DNA from: Coxiellaceae bacterium
GTDB taxonomy: Bacteria; Pseudomonadota; Gammaproteobacteria; Coxiellales; Coxiellaceae
Length of the DNA stretch: 34,767 nt
Reading direction: 5' to 3'
Assembly (NCBI GenBank): GCA_030680235.1
Contig: JAUXWQ010000054.1
Location: 1-34,767 of the forward strand
Numbering within the stretch: the stretch's first letter is position 1; each line of letters starts with the position of its first letter. The notes under the pieces were generated by a model that saw only the letters and a list, made by a program, of their open reading frames with translations, was not told the origin of the DNA and did not search any database. Position numbers and translations under genes: made by a program. Shown here piece by piece: positions 24,964 through 32,830 of the stretch.

Positions 24964-25941
24964 TTAATTCTTTATTAGAATTGCACAGACCAGCCCAATT
25001 AATCTGTTTTTATCTTTTGGTGCGCTTTCAGCAACCAGCAGCGTTAATGCTGTTAATGCTGGCGGTGTAATGCGCGAAACATTTAAAATTTTCGTGTAAT
25101 TCAAAAACCAAATAAACGCATAGGCGGCACTACGTTTATTGCCATCGATAAAAGGGTGGTTTTTAATTATAAAATAAAGCAGGTGAGCTGCTTTTTCTTC
25201 GATGGAAGGGTAGAGCTCACTTCCGCCGAAAGATTGCATCACATTGCCGACAATGCCTGCGATGCTGTCCTGTGTGCGCTCGGCGCCAAATAATTCAGTC
25301 GCTTCACCCTTTGTAATGAGGTTTTGTTTTAGCTTAGCCAGTGCGCGCGTGAGTTTGTCTGCTGTTAAGGCCACTTTCTTTTTGGTTGAGCCTTTGATGG
25401 ACAGTGTATCTCTGTCGTAAGCATCGAGTGAGAACCATGTATCAGCAAATAATGTCACCAATTCTAGGACGCTGTCGTTATCAACTGTTGCATTTTTCGC
25501 AACACTTTTGATATTAGAGACTGCTTTTAAAAATTCGTCGTAATTGGTTTTGATGCGATGACGATTAATCGTGTAGCCCTTTTGGATATGCTCTTTGAGG
25601 GTTTTGGTTGCCCATTGGCGAAAGTGAGTAGCTTTTTTGGAATTGACGCGATAGCCGATAGATAAAATCATGTCCAAGCTGTAATGCTCAACATCACGTC
25701 GAATTTCTCGGTTTCCCTCCTTTTGAACTGTTGCAAAATTCGCAACAGTTCCTTTCTTAGGAAGTTCTTTGGATGTGTAAATATTGCGTATATGTCGAGA
25801 AATACCGGATTTATCGGTAGCAAAAAGTGCAGATATTTGCATCAGATTTGCCCAAATAGTGTCGCGTTGCGTGTCAGCTTGTAATTCTAGGGCGCCATTT
25901 TTGGACTGGTAGATAACAGTAGACGAGGCTAATTTTGTCAT
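24964..25941 (-). CDS. RhuM-family protein with C-terminal Fic/Doc domain
   Basis: A 325-residue protein. The N-terminal ~140 residues are of the RhuM type (WANLMQISALFATDKSGISR, then RREVEHYSLD-like and a HFRQWATKTLKEHIQKGYTI core). The C-terminal domain carries the Fic/Doc motif HPFIDGNKR (262-270). The Asp-Gly-Asn-Lys form resembles Doc, which phosphorylates EF-Tu, more than the AMP-transferring HxFxEGNGR form. RhuM proteins are common cargo of islands and phages and are suspected toxins or defence proteins. AAGGA lies 8 bases before the ATG. An XRE antitoxin-like remnant and operator lie upstream in the same module, so it may once have belonged to a toxin-antitoxin-like pair, which is inference. 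Confidence 0.88.
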   Translation of the reverse strand: MTKLASSTVIYQSKNGALELQADTQRDTIWANLMQISALFATDKSGISRHIRNIYTSKELPKKGTVANFATVQKEGNREIRRDVEHYSLDMILSIGYRVNSKKATHFRQWATKTLKEHIQKGYTINRHRIKTNYDEFLKAVSNIKSVAKNATVDNDSVLELVTLFADTWFSLDAYDRDTLSIKGSTKKKVALTADKLTRALAKLKQNLITKGEATELFGAERTQDSIAGIVGNVMQSFGGSELYPSIEEKAAHLLYFIIKNHPFIDGNKRSAAYAFIWFLNYTKILNVSRITPPALTALTLLVAESAPKDKNRLIGLVCAILIKN

Positions 25942-26092
25942 GTGATGTTCCTTGTCACAAATTGATATGGATTATCGCAGTATTGAGGGCGTAAAAAAGA
26001 TTTTAACATGATCACTTAGGATTGATATTCGGGTTTTTGCAAAATTGTACAAAAATATTTGTGATAACAAGTATTTTAGAATATTTCATGGT

Positions 26093-26117
26093 AGTTGTTT
26101 CCAAAATGGAAACAGCT
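26093..26117. promoter_or_regulatory. Operator-like inverted repeat
   Basis: AGTTGTTTCCA, three bases, then TGGAAACAGCT: an 11-bp inverted repeat with one mismatch. This is the size and shape of an XRE/HigA-type repressor site, and it lies 77 bp before the fragment of an XRE-like protein. It is probably the operator of a decayed module. Confidence 0.45.
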
Positions 26118-26136
26118 GCTTCAACGAAAAAAATCC

Positions 26137-26168
26137 ATATAAAAAACAAAGGCCCCCGAAGAGGCCTT
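26137..26168 (-). terminator. Intrinsic terminator, minus strand
   Basis: On the minus strand, AAGGCC and GGCCTT pair around a short loop containing TCTTCGGG and are followed by TGTTTTTT. No minus-strand gene now ends into it, so it is a leftover of a deleted gene. Confidence 0.55.
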
Positions 26169-26193
26169 GTACCCTACCACAGAGTGATAGGGG

Positions 26194-26280
26194 GTGGAAA
26201 TAAACCTGCGCATTGCAAAAGCGCTCAAAGTTGAAGTGAGCGAGTTATTCCCAGCTATTCGCGGTCTTTCTGTTGAGTAA
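26194..26280 (+). pseudogene. C-terminal remnant of an XRE/Cro-C1 HTH protein
   Basis: The last 28 codons read NLRIAKALKVEVSELFPAI..., matching the fourth and fifth helices of XRE repressors (NLxxIAxALxVxxxELF). The first helices, including the recognition helix, are gone; stops and a terminator lie directly upstream. It is a fragment of an antitoxin or phage-repressor gene. The rest of the 783-bp interval from 25942 holds the operator-like repeat, a terminator, a single integrase-type iteron, the second tRNA-derived repeat and the next promoter. Confidence 0.6.
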
Positions 26281-26324
26281 TTTCAAATCAAACATATTGC
26301 TTATTTTTTTGATCAAATAAAATT

Positions 26325-26337
26325 AAGTGTACCCAAA
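26325..26337. repeat. Single copy of the AAGTGTACCCAA iteron
   Basis: AAGTGTACCCAAA, in the wider match ATTAAGTGTACCC, is identical to the four-fold iteron at 31407-31453 next to the integrase gene. It lies 72 bp left of the second tRNA-derived repeat, so it could be an arm-type integrase site at the right end of module 1. Confidence 0.7.
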
Positions 26338-26408
26338 TGATTTTTTTCAGAAAAAAACAGCGAGAAATACAGCTTGAAAATCGGATCTAACTACTTGAAT
26401 CTAAACAA

Positions 26409-26455
26409 GAAGCTGGCGAAAGGATTTGAACCCTCGACCCGCTGATTACAAATCA
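26409..26455 (-). repeat. tRNA-Thr(UGU) 3'-part, attachment-site copy 2
   Basis: Identical to copy 3 (31234) over the whole tRNA-derived segment, including the T-loop TTCAAAT and the anticodon loop TTTGTAA. It separates module 1 (RhuM-Fic) from module 2 (metallophosphoesterase and TOTE protein). The 5' half of the tRNA is missing. Confidence 0.82.
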
Positions 26456-26649
26456 AATCGATTGATTGTAACGTATTATTAATCAAACACTTGCGATGCA
26501 CATAACAGCGAAACACTGCCTAGAACGGCCTAGAGCACATGCAGCACGGTATGAGTTGCTGACGTTTTGGCTACACTGCTAATTCCTTATTTTATTCGGG
26601 GCAAATTCAAAATCTCAATGCGGATATTGTGAAGCAACATGTATTCGCA

Positions 26650-26694
26650 ATTCGCAATTCGCGAATTGCGAATAAAAAATACTTGCGATACAAT
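26650..26694 (+). promoter_or_regulatory. Promoter with a perfect palindromic operator over the -35 box
   Basis: A perfect 24-bp palindrome (26650-26673, ATTCGCAATTCG and its complement) overlaps a TTGCGA -35 box (26666-26671). After 17 bp comes a TACAAT -10 box (26689-26694). An extra ATTCGC repeat precedes the palindrome. The layout fits repression by the winged-helix protein encoded immediately downstream. Confidence 0.7.
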
Positions 26695-26724
26695 ACTACC
26701 TGTTAATATCAATTGGAGTGAGGC

Positions 26725-27294
26725 ATGCTAAAACCGCAGGATATTGTGATTTTGTTAAAGATCATATCAGTCGCGAAGCTTTCTGCTAGCGACAGAAAAA
26801 ATGATTCTTTATCGCAAAACAAACTCGCACTGCTTTTATGTATGAGCCCTTCTGAAATTAATGCCGGTATAAAGCGGTTGATGCTTTCGGGGTTATTAGC
26901 GCCGACATGCGATAACGATACGCATAAAATCGTATTTTTGCCGGTCAAAGAAGCTTGCCTTGAATGCTTGATATTTGCAGTTAAATACTTTTTTCCAGCG
27001 CAACTTGGCGTATATACACGCGGCATCCCAACAGCTTATGCAGCGCCATTATTTAAAAAACTGATTGTGTTGGGAGCCGATCCCGTTCCGGTTTGGCCAC
27101 ATGCAGAAGGTAGTGCAAGGGGGATTTCACTGAAGCCACTATATCGCTCAGTACCTTCATCGCTGATCCAGCACCCGGACACCTTGTTTTATGAATTATT
27201 GGTATTACTTGATACCATGCGCATTGGAAAAGCGCGTGAAAAAAACATTGCCATACAATTATTAAGAGAAAAATTAGATGCAAAAGTTATTTAG
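26725..27294 (+). CDS. Winged-helix (MarR-like) transcriptional regulator
   Basis: A 189-residue protein. The N-terminal half looks like a winged helix (LSQNKLALLLCMSPSEINAG, then IKRLMLSGLLAP). The C-terminal half (LLDTMRIGKAREKNIAIQLL) is of the kind found in regulators paired with nucleotidyltransferase toxins. GGAG and GAGG both precede the ATG. It is the first gene of module 2 and probably controls it through the palindrome over its own -35 box. The last codons overlap the ATG of the next (broken) gene by 17 bp, the arrangement of a regulator-toxin pair. Confidence 0.7.
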   Translation: MLKPQDIVILLKIISVAKLSASDRKNDSLSQNKLALLLCMSPSEINAGIKRLMLSGLLAPTCDNDTHKIVFLPVKEACLECLIFAVKYFFPAQLGVYTRGIPTAYAAPLFKKLIVLGADPVPVWPHAEGSARGISLKPLYRSVPSSLIQHPDTLFYELLVLLDTMRIGKAREKNIAIQLLREKLDAKVI

Positions 27295-27526
27295 GGCGTC
27301 ATCCAATTTGGCTATGCTTGAAATTGTGGCAAGAAAGCTGGGTGAATTAAACCAAGATGTTGTGTATGTCGGTGGTTGTGCAACTGCAACAGGAATTTGA
27401 AATAATTAGAAATAATGATCAATTTGAAAGGGTTTTGCCTGGACATCTTAATGATGGTCCGCTTTCTGTTGTTATGCAGCGAGTGAGTGTGGTTATGCGG
27501 CGATTGGAACAGATTCTCCAGGGATA
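27278..27526 (+). pseudogene. Internally deleted nucleotidyltransferase (AbiEii-like)
   Basis: It opens MQKLFRASSNLAMLEIVARK and reaches YVGGCATATGI before a stop. YVGGCAT is the beginning of a nucleotidyltransferase active-site region. Then come 41 codons in another frame (EIIRNNDQFERVLPG, ending RRLEQILQG, stop 27524-27526), which look like the protein's C-terminus. The catalytic centre between them is gone, so only about 80 of perhaps 250 residues remain. Together with the regulator gene it overlaps, this looks like a former toxin or abortive-infection pair that has lost its toxin. Confidence 0.6.
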
Positions 27527-27533
27527 GCACATT

Positions 27534-28340
27534 ATGAAACTTGCCTGGCTTACTGACATCCATGTCAATTTTTTAGATCAAGATGAACGCATGCGGTTCT
27601 ATCAAAAGATCACGCGCAAAAAATGTGACGCATTATTAATTAGTGGTGACATTGCGGAGGGAAGTAGTATTGTTGATTTATTAACAGAAATGGCTGATGC
27701 AATACAAAAGCCTATTTATTTTGTACTGGGCAATCATGATTATTATTTTTCAAGTGTTGCGAATGTCATTAAAGATATTACACGGCTTACTAAAATCCAT
27801 TCTGGGTTGTATTGGCTTAATATATCCGGTATTCAAATGCTTAATGAAAATACGATTCTGCTGGGACAAGATGGTTGGGCGGATGGTCGATTGGGGGATT
27901 ACCAAAATAGTCGAGTGGTACTGAATGACAGTCGATTAATTGCTGAATTATTTCAGCAAAAAATGCTGGGAAAAAATAAATTATTACAAAAAATGCAATC
28001 ATTAGCTGATATTGATGCAAAAAAATTGAAATCAGATTTATTAAAAGCGATTTTGCAGAAACCTGGAAAAATTATTATCCTAACGCATGTACCCCCATTC
28101 AAAGAAGCTTGCCTCTATCAAGGAAAAATCAGTGGTGATGATTGGTTGCCATTTTTTGGTTCGAAAGCAACGGGTGATGTTTTGTTGGAAATTGCGCATC
28201 AAAATATGAATATTCAGTTTTTAGTTTTGTGTGGGCATACGCATGGAAACGCATCTTATTCACCATTAAATAATTTAATGGTGAAGGCGGGTAGCGCAGA
28301 ATATTATCGGCCAAAGATACAAGAAGTAATAGAGATCTGA
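27534..28340 (+). CDS. Calcineurin-like metallophosphoesterase
   Basis: A 268-residue, apparently cytosolic hydrolase with every metal-binding motif intact: TDIH (7-10), SGDIAEG (37-43), GNHD (about 66-69), THVPP and GHTHG. Enzymes of this fold use two metals to cleave phosphomonoesters, phosphodiesters or nucleotides; no specific substrate can be assigned. The insert between the GNHD and THVP motifs is Lys/Gln-rich and helical. Only 3 bp separate its stop from the start of the primase-helicase-endonuclease gene, so they are cotranscribed and probably act together. It follows the deleted nucleotidyltransferase by 7 bp. Confidence 0.9.
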   Translation: MKLAWLTDIHVNFLDQDERMRFYQKITRKKCDALLISGDIAEGSSIVDLLTEMADAIQKPIYFVLGNHDYYFSSVANVIKDITRLTKIHSGLYWLNISGIQMLNENTILLGQDGWADGRLGDYQNSRVVLNDSRLIAELFQQKMLGKNKLLQKMQSLADIDAKKLKSDLLKAILQKPGKIIILTHVPPFKEACLYQGKISGDDWLPFFGSKATGDVLLEIAHQNMNIQFLVLCGHTHGNASYSPLNNLMVKAGSAEYYRPKIQEVIEI

Positions 28341-28343
28341 TGA

Positions 28344-31151
28344 ATGACAAACACACCCTTGTCGTCCACCGATAAAATCGCCTTATTCCGCTCTTTTTTC
28401 AAAGGTCGCGATGATGTCTATCCTCGTCGATTTGAAAACTATCGAACAAAAAAATCTGGCTATGCGCCTGCTTGCGGAAATGAGTGGGTGCCGGGCGTTT
28501 GCGCTAAACCTAAAATAAAATGTTTTGATTGCCCTAACCGTCGATTTTTAGCAATCACTGATGAAGTTATTCGTTGGCATCTTCCGGGAGTTGATGATCG
28601 CGGACGTGATTTTGTCATGGGTATTTATCCTATGCTGCTTGATGAAACATGTTTTTTTCTAGTAGCAGATTTTGATAAATCAACTTGGCAAATTGATGCA
28701 GTTGCCTTTTTAAGAACTTGTTATCAACTGAATTTACACGCTGCATTAGAACGTTCACGTTCTGGAAAAGGTGCGCACGTGTGGTTATTTTTTTCAGAAG
28801 CGGTTCCCGCAGGTTTGGCAAGGCGATTAGGTGCATATATTCTGACTGAAACAATGGAAAAAAATCCTGATATAGGTTTAGATTCTTATGATCGATTTTT
28901 CCCCAACCAAGATACATTACCTAAAGGCGGTTTTGGTAATTTAATTGCCCTCCCATTGCAAAAAAATGCGCGGAATTTAAATAATAGCGTTTTTATCGAT
29001 GAGAGTTTAAATCCGATTGAAGATCAATGGGATTTTCTTGCCAATTTATGCAAAATTAATCTATCTCAAATTGAAGAAATTGTTTCGCAAGCAGAAGCCA
29101 GAGGTCGCGTTGTTGGTGTTCGCCTTGATATTTCAGAAGAAGATAATTTAACACCTTGGAATAAATCACCACCAAAACGAGAAACTATTTCCAGCATTGA
29201 AAATTGCCCGAAAAAAATGGAATTAATTCTTGGTAATGAAATTTACATCGAGAAAAATAATTTACCTGCGCCATTAAAAAATAGGCTCATTCGATTGGCG
29301 GCTTTACAAAATCCTGAGTTTTATAAAGCACAAGCAATGCGGTTACCTGTCTATGATAAACCACGTATTATTGGTTGCGCGCATGATTATACCGATCATA
29401 TTGGTTTGCCTCGCGGTTGTCTGGATGAGATAAAAAAATTATTTTCAGATTTAAAAGTTAAAATAAAAATTCGTAATGAGTTATTCAATGGTGAACCGGT
29501 GGTAACCCAATTTTGTGGTCAGTTACGCCCCGAACAAGAAAAGGCAGCACAAGCAATGCTGGAGTTTGATATCGGCGTTTTATCGGCAACAACCGCATTT
29601 GGAAAAACAGTGGTTGCTGCATGGCTGATTGCAAAACGACAAGTGAATACCTTAATTATTGTCCATCGCAAACAATTACAGGATCAATGGATTGAACGAT
29701 TATCTGCTTTTCTTGATATTCCAAAAAAATCAATCGGAAAAATTGGTGGTGGAAAACGAAAACCAACTGGATTAATTGATGTCGCGATTATGCAAAGTCT
29801 AATTCGCAAAGACGTTGTTGATGATTGTATTGTGCAATATGGTCACGTGATTGTGGATGAATGCCATCATTTGCCAGCGAACAGTTTTGAGAATGTGATT
29901 CGTCAGACTAAGGCAAGATTTATTACTGGATTATCGGCAACTGTTGCACGAAAAGACGGTCGTCATCCTATTATCATGATGCGTTGTGGTCCAATACGTT
30001 ATCGTACAAACGCAAAAGAACAAGCAAGAACTCATCCATTTGAGCATCTTGTTTTAGTGCGTTCTACTTCATTTTGTCCTATAAAAACTGCCAACATTGA
30101 TTTACGAATCCAATTTCAGGATCTTTACAGTGAATTAATAATGGACATAAATCGCAATCAATTAATTTGCGATGATATTATTTTTTCGGTGCAAAATCGT
30201 CGTTCACCAATCGTATTAACAGAACGCAACGAACATTTAGATTATTTATATGAAAAACTCAAAGAAAAAATTCAACATGTGATTTTATTGCGTGGCGGTA
30301 TGAAACAAAAAGCAATTCAAGAAGCCATTGAATATTTAAAAACTGTTCCAGAACCTGAAGGACGCGTGTTGATTGCTACGGGCAAATTTATTGGTGAAGG
30401 CTTTGATGATGCGCGTTTGGATACATTATTTTTAACATTACCTATCTCATGGAAAGGAACGATCGCACAATATGTGGGAAGGCTGCATCGTCTGCATGAT
30501 CTAAAAAAAGAAGTTCAAGTTTACGATTATGCGGATTTAACGGTGCCAATGTTAGAGCGGATGTTTAATCGTCGTTGCAAGGCTTACGAAGCAGTGGGAT
30601 ATAAAATTTTATTACCAGCAAGCGCATCAGCTGGTTGGCCTGCTAATGTGCCATTGCCTGTTGATCCAATATGGAAAGCAGATTATGCAGGCAGTGTTAA
30701 GCGATTAATTCGTGATGGTGTGGATGAACAATTAGCACATTTATTCACAAGAGTTTCAATTGATAATAAAACAGGCATTGCTCGTGCGCGTAGTGCTTCG
30801 GAAGCTTTTTTATATCGCCGACTGGAAAGCTTGCCCGAAACGCGAGGACGTTTTCAATTGAATGTTGCACTACCCATTCCATTCGGCGGATCAGGTCATA
30901 TGGAAATTGATTTGTTATGTATGGATGCTCACGTTGCAATTGAAATTGATGGAGAACAGCATTTTTCTGATATGAATGCCTATCGATCTGATCGGCGTAA
31001 AGATGTCTTACTGCAAGAAAATGGTTACATGGTTTTGCGGTTTTTGGCGGAAGATATTGGTATGCGCCTCAATGACATTTTAGATTGTATATTGAGGGCA
31101 TTAGTGCGAAATAATCCCACAAATAATTTGCAGTTTGAGGCGACCAGCTGA
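28344..31151 (+). CDS. TOTE-type conflict-system protein: primase-helicase-endonuclease fusion
   Basis: A 935-residue protein with three enzymatic parts. Residues 1-235 match the archaeo-eukaryotic primase domain of TOTE conflict systems: a Cys cluster (C44, C53, C60, C63), the catalytic FLVADFDK (Asp109, Asp111), GKGAHVWLFF (His145) and GNLIALPLQ. Residues ~390-770 form a superfamily 2 helicase: P-loop TTAFGKT (Lys421), DECHH (505-509), SATVARKDGR and QYVGRLHR (Arg713, Arg716). The C-terminus is a DUF559/Vsr-like endonuclease: EID (854-856), EIDGEQH (867-873), DRRKDVLLQENGYMVLRF. All key residues are present, so it should be active. Such fusions are thought to attack invading DNA. It ends 82 bp before an attachment-site repeat and is coupled to the metallophosphoesterase gene 3 bp upstream. 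Confidence 0.9.
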   Translation: MTNTPLSSTDKIALFRSFFKGRDDVYPRRFENYRTKKSGYAPACGNEWVPGVCAKPKIKCFDCPNRRFLAITDEVIRWHLPGVDDRGRDFVMGIYPMLLDETCFFLVADFDKSTWQIDAVAFLRTCYQLNLHAALERSRSGKGAHVWLFFSEAVPAGLARRLGAYILTETMEKNPDIGLDSYDRFFPNQDTLPKGGFGNLIALPLQKNARNLNNSVFIDESLNPIEDQWDFLANLCKINLSQIEEIVSQAEARGRVVGVRLDISEEDNLTPWNKSPPKRETISSIENCPKKMELILGNEIYIEKNNLPAPLKNRLIRLAALQNPEFYKAQAMRLPVYDKPRIIGCAHDYTDHIGLPRGCLDEIKKLFSDLKVKIKIRNELFNGEPVVTQFCGQLRPEQEKAAQAMLEFDIGVLSATTAFGKTVVAAWLIAKRQVNTLIIVHRKQLQDQWIERLSAFLDIPKKSIGKIGGGKRKPTGLIDVAIMQSLIRKDVVDDCIVQYGHVIVDECHHLPANSFENVIRQTKARFITGLSATVARKDGRHPIIMMRCGPIRYRTNAKEQARTHPFEHLVLVRSTSFCPIKTANIDLRIQFQDLYSELIMDINRNQLICDDIIFSVQNRRSPIVLTERNEHLDYLYEKLKEKIQHVILLRGGMKQKAIQEAIEYLKTVPEPEGRVLIATGKFIGEGFDDARLDTLFLTLPISWKGTIAQYVGRLHRLHDLKKEVQVYDYADLTVPMLERMFNRRCKAYEAVGYKILLPASASAGWPANVPLPVDPIWKADYAGSVKRLIRDGVDEQLAHLFTRVSIDNKTGIARARSASEAFLYRRLESLPETRGRFQLNVALPIPFGGSGHMEIDLLCMDAHVAIEIDGEQHFSDMNAYRSDRRKDVLLQENGYMVLRFLAEDIGMRLNDILDCILRALVRNNPTNNLQFEATS

Positions 31152-31233
31152 TTTTTGTGGTGACAAATTGGCTACACTGAAAAGTTATTTAAAAAGCGAG
31201 ACACAATAAATTCTTTATAAAACAATGCATTAA

Positions 31234-31279
31234 GAAGCTGGCGAAAGGATTTGAACCCTCGACCCGCTGATTACAAATC
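31234..31279 (-). repeat. tRNA-Thr(UGU) 3'-part, attachment-site copy 3
   Basis: The same tRNA-derived segment as at 26409, ending at the anticodon loop; the following DNA (TCTTTTATTTCG) is not tRNA. It lies between the TOTE gene and the integrase, and is the boundary of module 3. The intact tRNA gene, if this is a normal tandem array, should lie to the right of the window. Confidence 0.82.
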
Positions 31280-31406
31280 TCTTTTATTTCGATTTCAAAC
31301 AGTATCAAATCATTTCAAAGAAAACGCACTTTATGCTTGAAATACAGTGTTTTTGCAAATAGTATCTCTCACTTAGTATCACTTGATATCAAATAAGAAC
31401 GCGATT

Positions 31407-31453
31407 AAGTGTACCCAAAAGTGTACCCAAAAGTGTACCCAAAGGTGTACCCA
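31407..31453. repeat. Four tandem 12-bp iterons upstream of the integrase
   Basis: AAGTGTACCCAA is repeated four times at a 12-bp period (the last has one change). They lie between the attachment site and the integrase gene and are likely arm-type binding sites for the integrase or a directionality factor. With copy 3 they are the only structure seen in the 372-bp gap 31152-31523. Confidence 0.88.
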
Positions 31454-31523
31454 GCAATTTGCGTAAAAATAAATTGTTTCTGGAGCGTCACTTTCACCAC
31501 TTTCAGTTCAGGGAGAACGATTA

Positions 31524-32771
31524 ATGCCTAAATTCACCGATACCCACATCAAAGGATTAAAAAAGAAAGAAGCGCGATACGAGGAATATGAAGGCGGTGG
31601 TTTTGGGATTCGTGTTGCTACTACAGGCGTGAAGGCTTGGATCTATCGTTACAAAATCCTTGGGACAACATACAAGCTAACGCTGGGGTATTATCCAGAC
31701 ATGAGCTTGGCTAATGCTAACAAACGCTATATTGACCTCAATGCCTTGCGTAAAAATGGTTTGAACCCAAAAGAAGTGATCGAACAGCAAGAGCGTGAAG
31801 CACAAGAAAAAAAGGCGCAAGAACAAAAATTGGCTGAAGGAAAAGAGACGGTCGCAAAATTAGTATTGCAGTGGTACTCAGGTTACGCGGAAAAGAATCA
31901 TAAGAAGCCCTATAAAATTAAACAGCAAATTGATGCCGATATTATTCCGACATTAGGGCATTTCGCCTTAGATGAAATTGAAACAAAAGATATTGTGGCG
32001 GCGCTCGATAAGATTGTTGCCCGTGGCGCACGTATTCATGCGAATAGGGTGCTCAGCACAATCAAGCAAGCTTTTCGTTATGGTAAGAGTCGTGGAAGCT
32101 TAAAACACAATCCTGCAAGTGACATTCGTTCGCGTGATATTGGTGGCATAGAAAATGCGCGTGATCGTGTGCTCAGCATGGAAGAAATAAAAACAATATG
32201 GTTGTTTCTTGATGCTGACGAAAGTCATATGACACTGCAAGTACGAATCGCAATTAAAATTATGTTGCTCACAGGCGTTAGGACATCAGAGCTTCGGCTA
32301 GCAACCTGGGATGAATTTAATTTTGATGAGTCGCTGTGGATTGTGCCCGCTGAGCACTGCAAGGGCGCAGCTATTCATAAAGTACATTTGTCGCCGCAGG
32401 TAAAAGCATTGCTAGTCGAATTAAAAAGATCTATTAAATCTAATTATGTGATTTGTGGATTTGATAAAGATACGCATTTATCTGAAAACGCATTAGCAAG
32501 GGCGATTAGCCGCATACAAGCGCGTGTTGGTATAGCGCAATGGCGTGCCCATGATTTAAGACGCACATTTGCCACGAAATTAGGTGAAACACTTCGTATC
32601 GATCCTGTAGTGATTGAGAAATGCTTAGGCCACAAGATGCCGAAGATTATGGATACCTACAATAAAAATGAAATGTTGCCTGAGCGACGTGATGCGTTAA
32701 ATCAGTGGGGGCGATATATCGAAAATTTAGTGACGAACGCGAATGTAATTGCATTAGAGCACGCGGTATAA
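31524..32771 (+). CDS. Tyrosine site-specific integrase (P4-type)
   Basis: The integrase would catalyse recombination between the island and the 3' end of the tRNA. The 415-residue protein has a DUF4102-like N-terminal arm-binding domain (1-90), an SAM-like core-binding domain (about 105-210) and the catalytic domain with Arg253 (GVRTSELR), a Lys in the beta-hairpin (HCKGAAIHK), His343/Arg346 (HDLRRT), His370 (LGHKM) and nucleophile Tyr379 (MDTYNKN). Nothing is missing. GGGAGA precedes the ATG. It lies beside the attachment-site copy 3 and four iterons, which is the standard arrangement for a tRNA-targeting island. Module 2 and module 1 have no integrase of their own. Confidence 0.95.
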   Translation: MPKFTDTHIKGLKKKEARYEEYEGGGFGIRVATTGVKAWIYRYKILGTTYKLTLGYYPDMSLANANKRYIDLNALRKNGLNPKEVIEQQEREAQEKKAQEQKLAEGKETVAKLVLQWYSGYAEKNHKKPYKIKQQIDADIIPTLGHFALDEIETKDIVAALDKIVARGARIHANRVLSTIKQAFRYGKSRGSLKHNPASDIRSRDIGGIENARDRVLSMEEIKTIWLFLDADESHMTLQVRIAIKIMLLTGVRTSELRLATWDEFNFDESLWIVPAEHCKGAAIHKVHLSPQVKALLVELKRSIKSNYVICGFDKDTHLSENALARAISRIQARVGIAQWRAHDLRRTFATKLGETLRIDPVVIEKCLGHKMPKIMDTYNKNEMLPERRDALNQWGRYIENLVTNANVIALEHAV

Positions 32772-32830
32772 TTCGCGACATTGGTCGCTGTGATAAACCT
32801 AAAACTTGCATCACTGGTGTGAGAAATTGG

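Noticed and set aside
26022..26234. A 70-residue plus-strand protein
   Set aside because: It runs through an operator-like repeat and a terminator, while the XRE-like homology nearby is in a different frame.
26709..27283. Minus-strand ORFs opposite the winged-helix regulator
   Set aside because: The plus-strand gene has a strong promoter, ribosome-binding site and recognisable fold; the opposite frames do not.
24754..31279. Three functional tRNA genes
   Set aside because: Each copy has only the anticodon loop and the 3' half; the 5' half and the CCA end are missing, so they are attachment-site copies.
31407..31453. Four 12-bp direct repeats as a possible CRISPR array
   Set aside because: The repeats are contiguous with no spacers and no cas genes are nearby; they fit integrase iterons.
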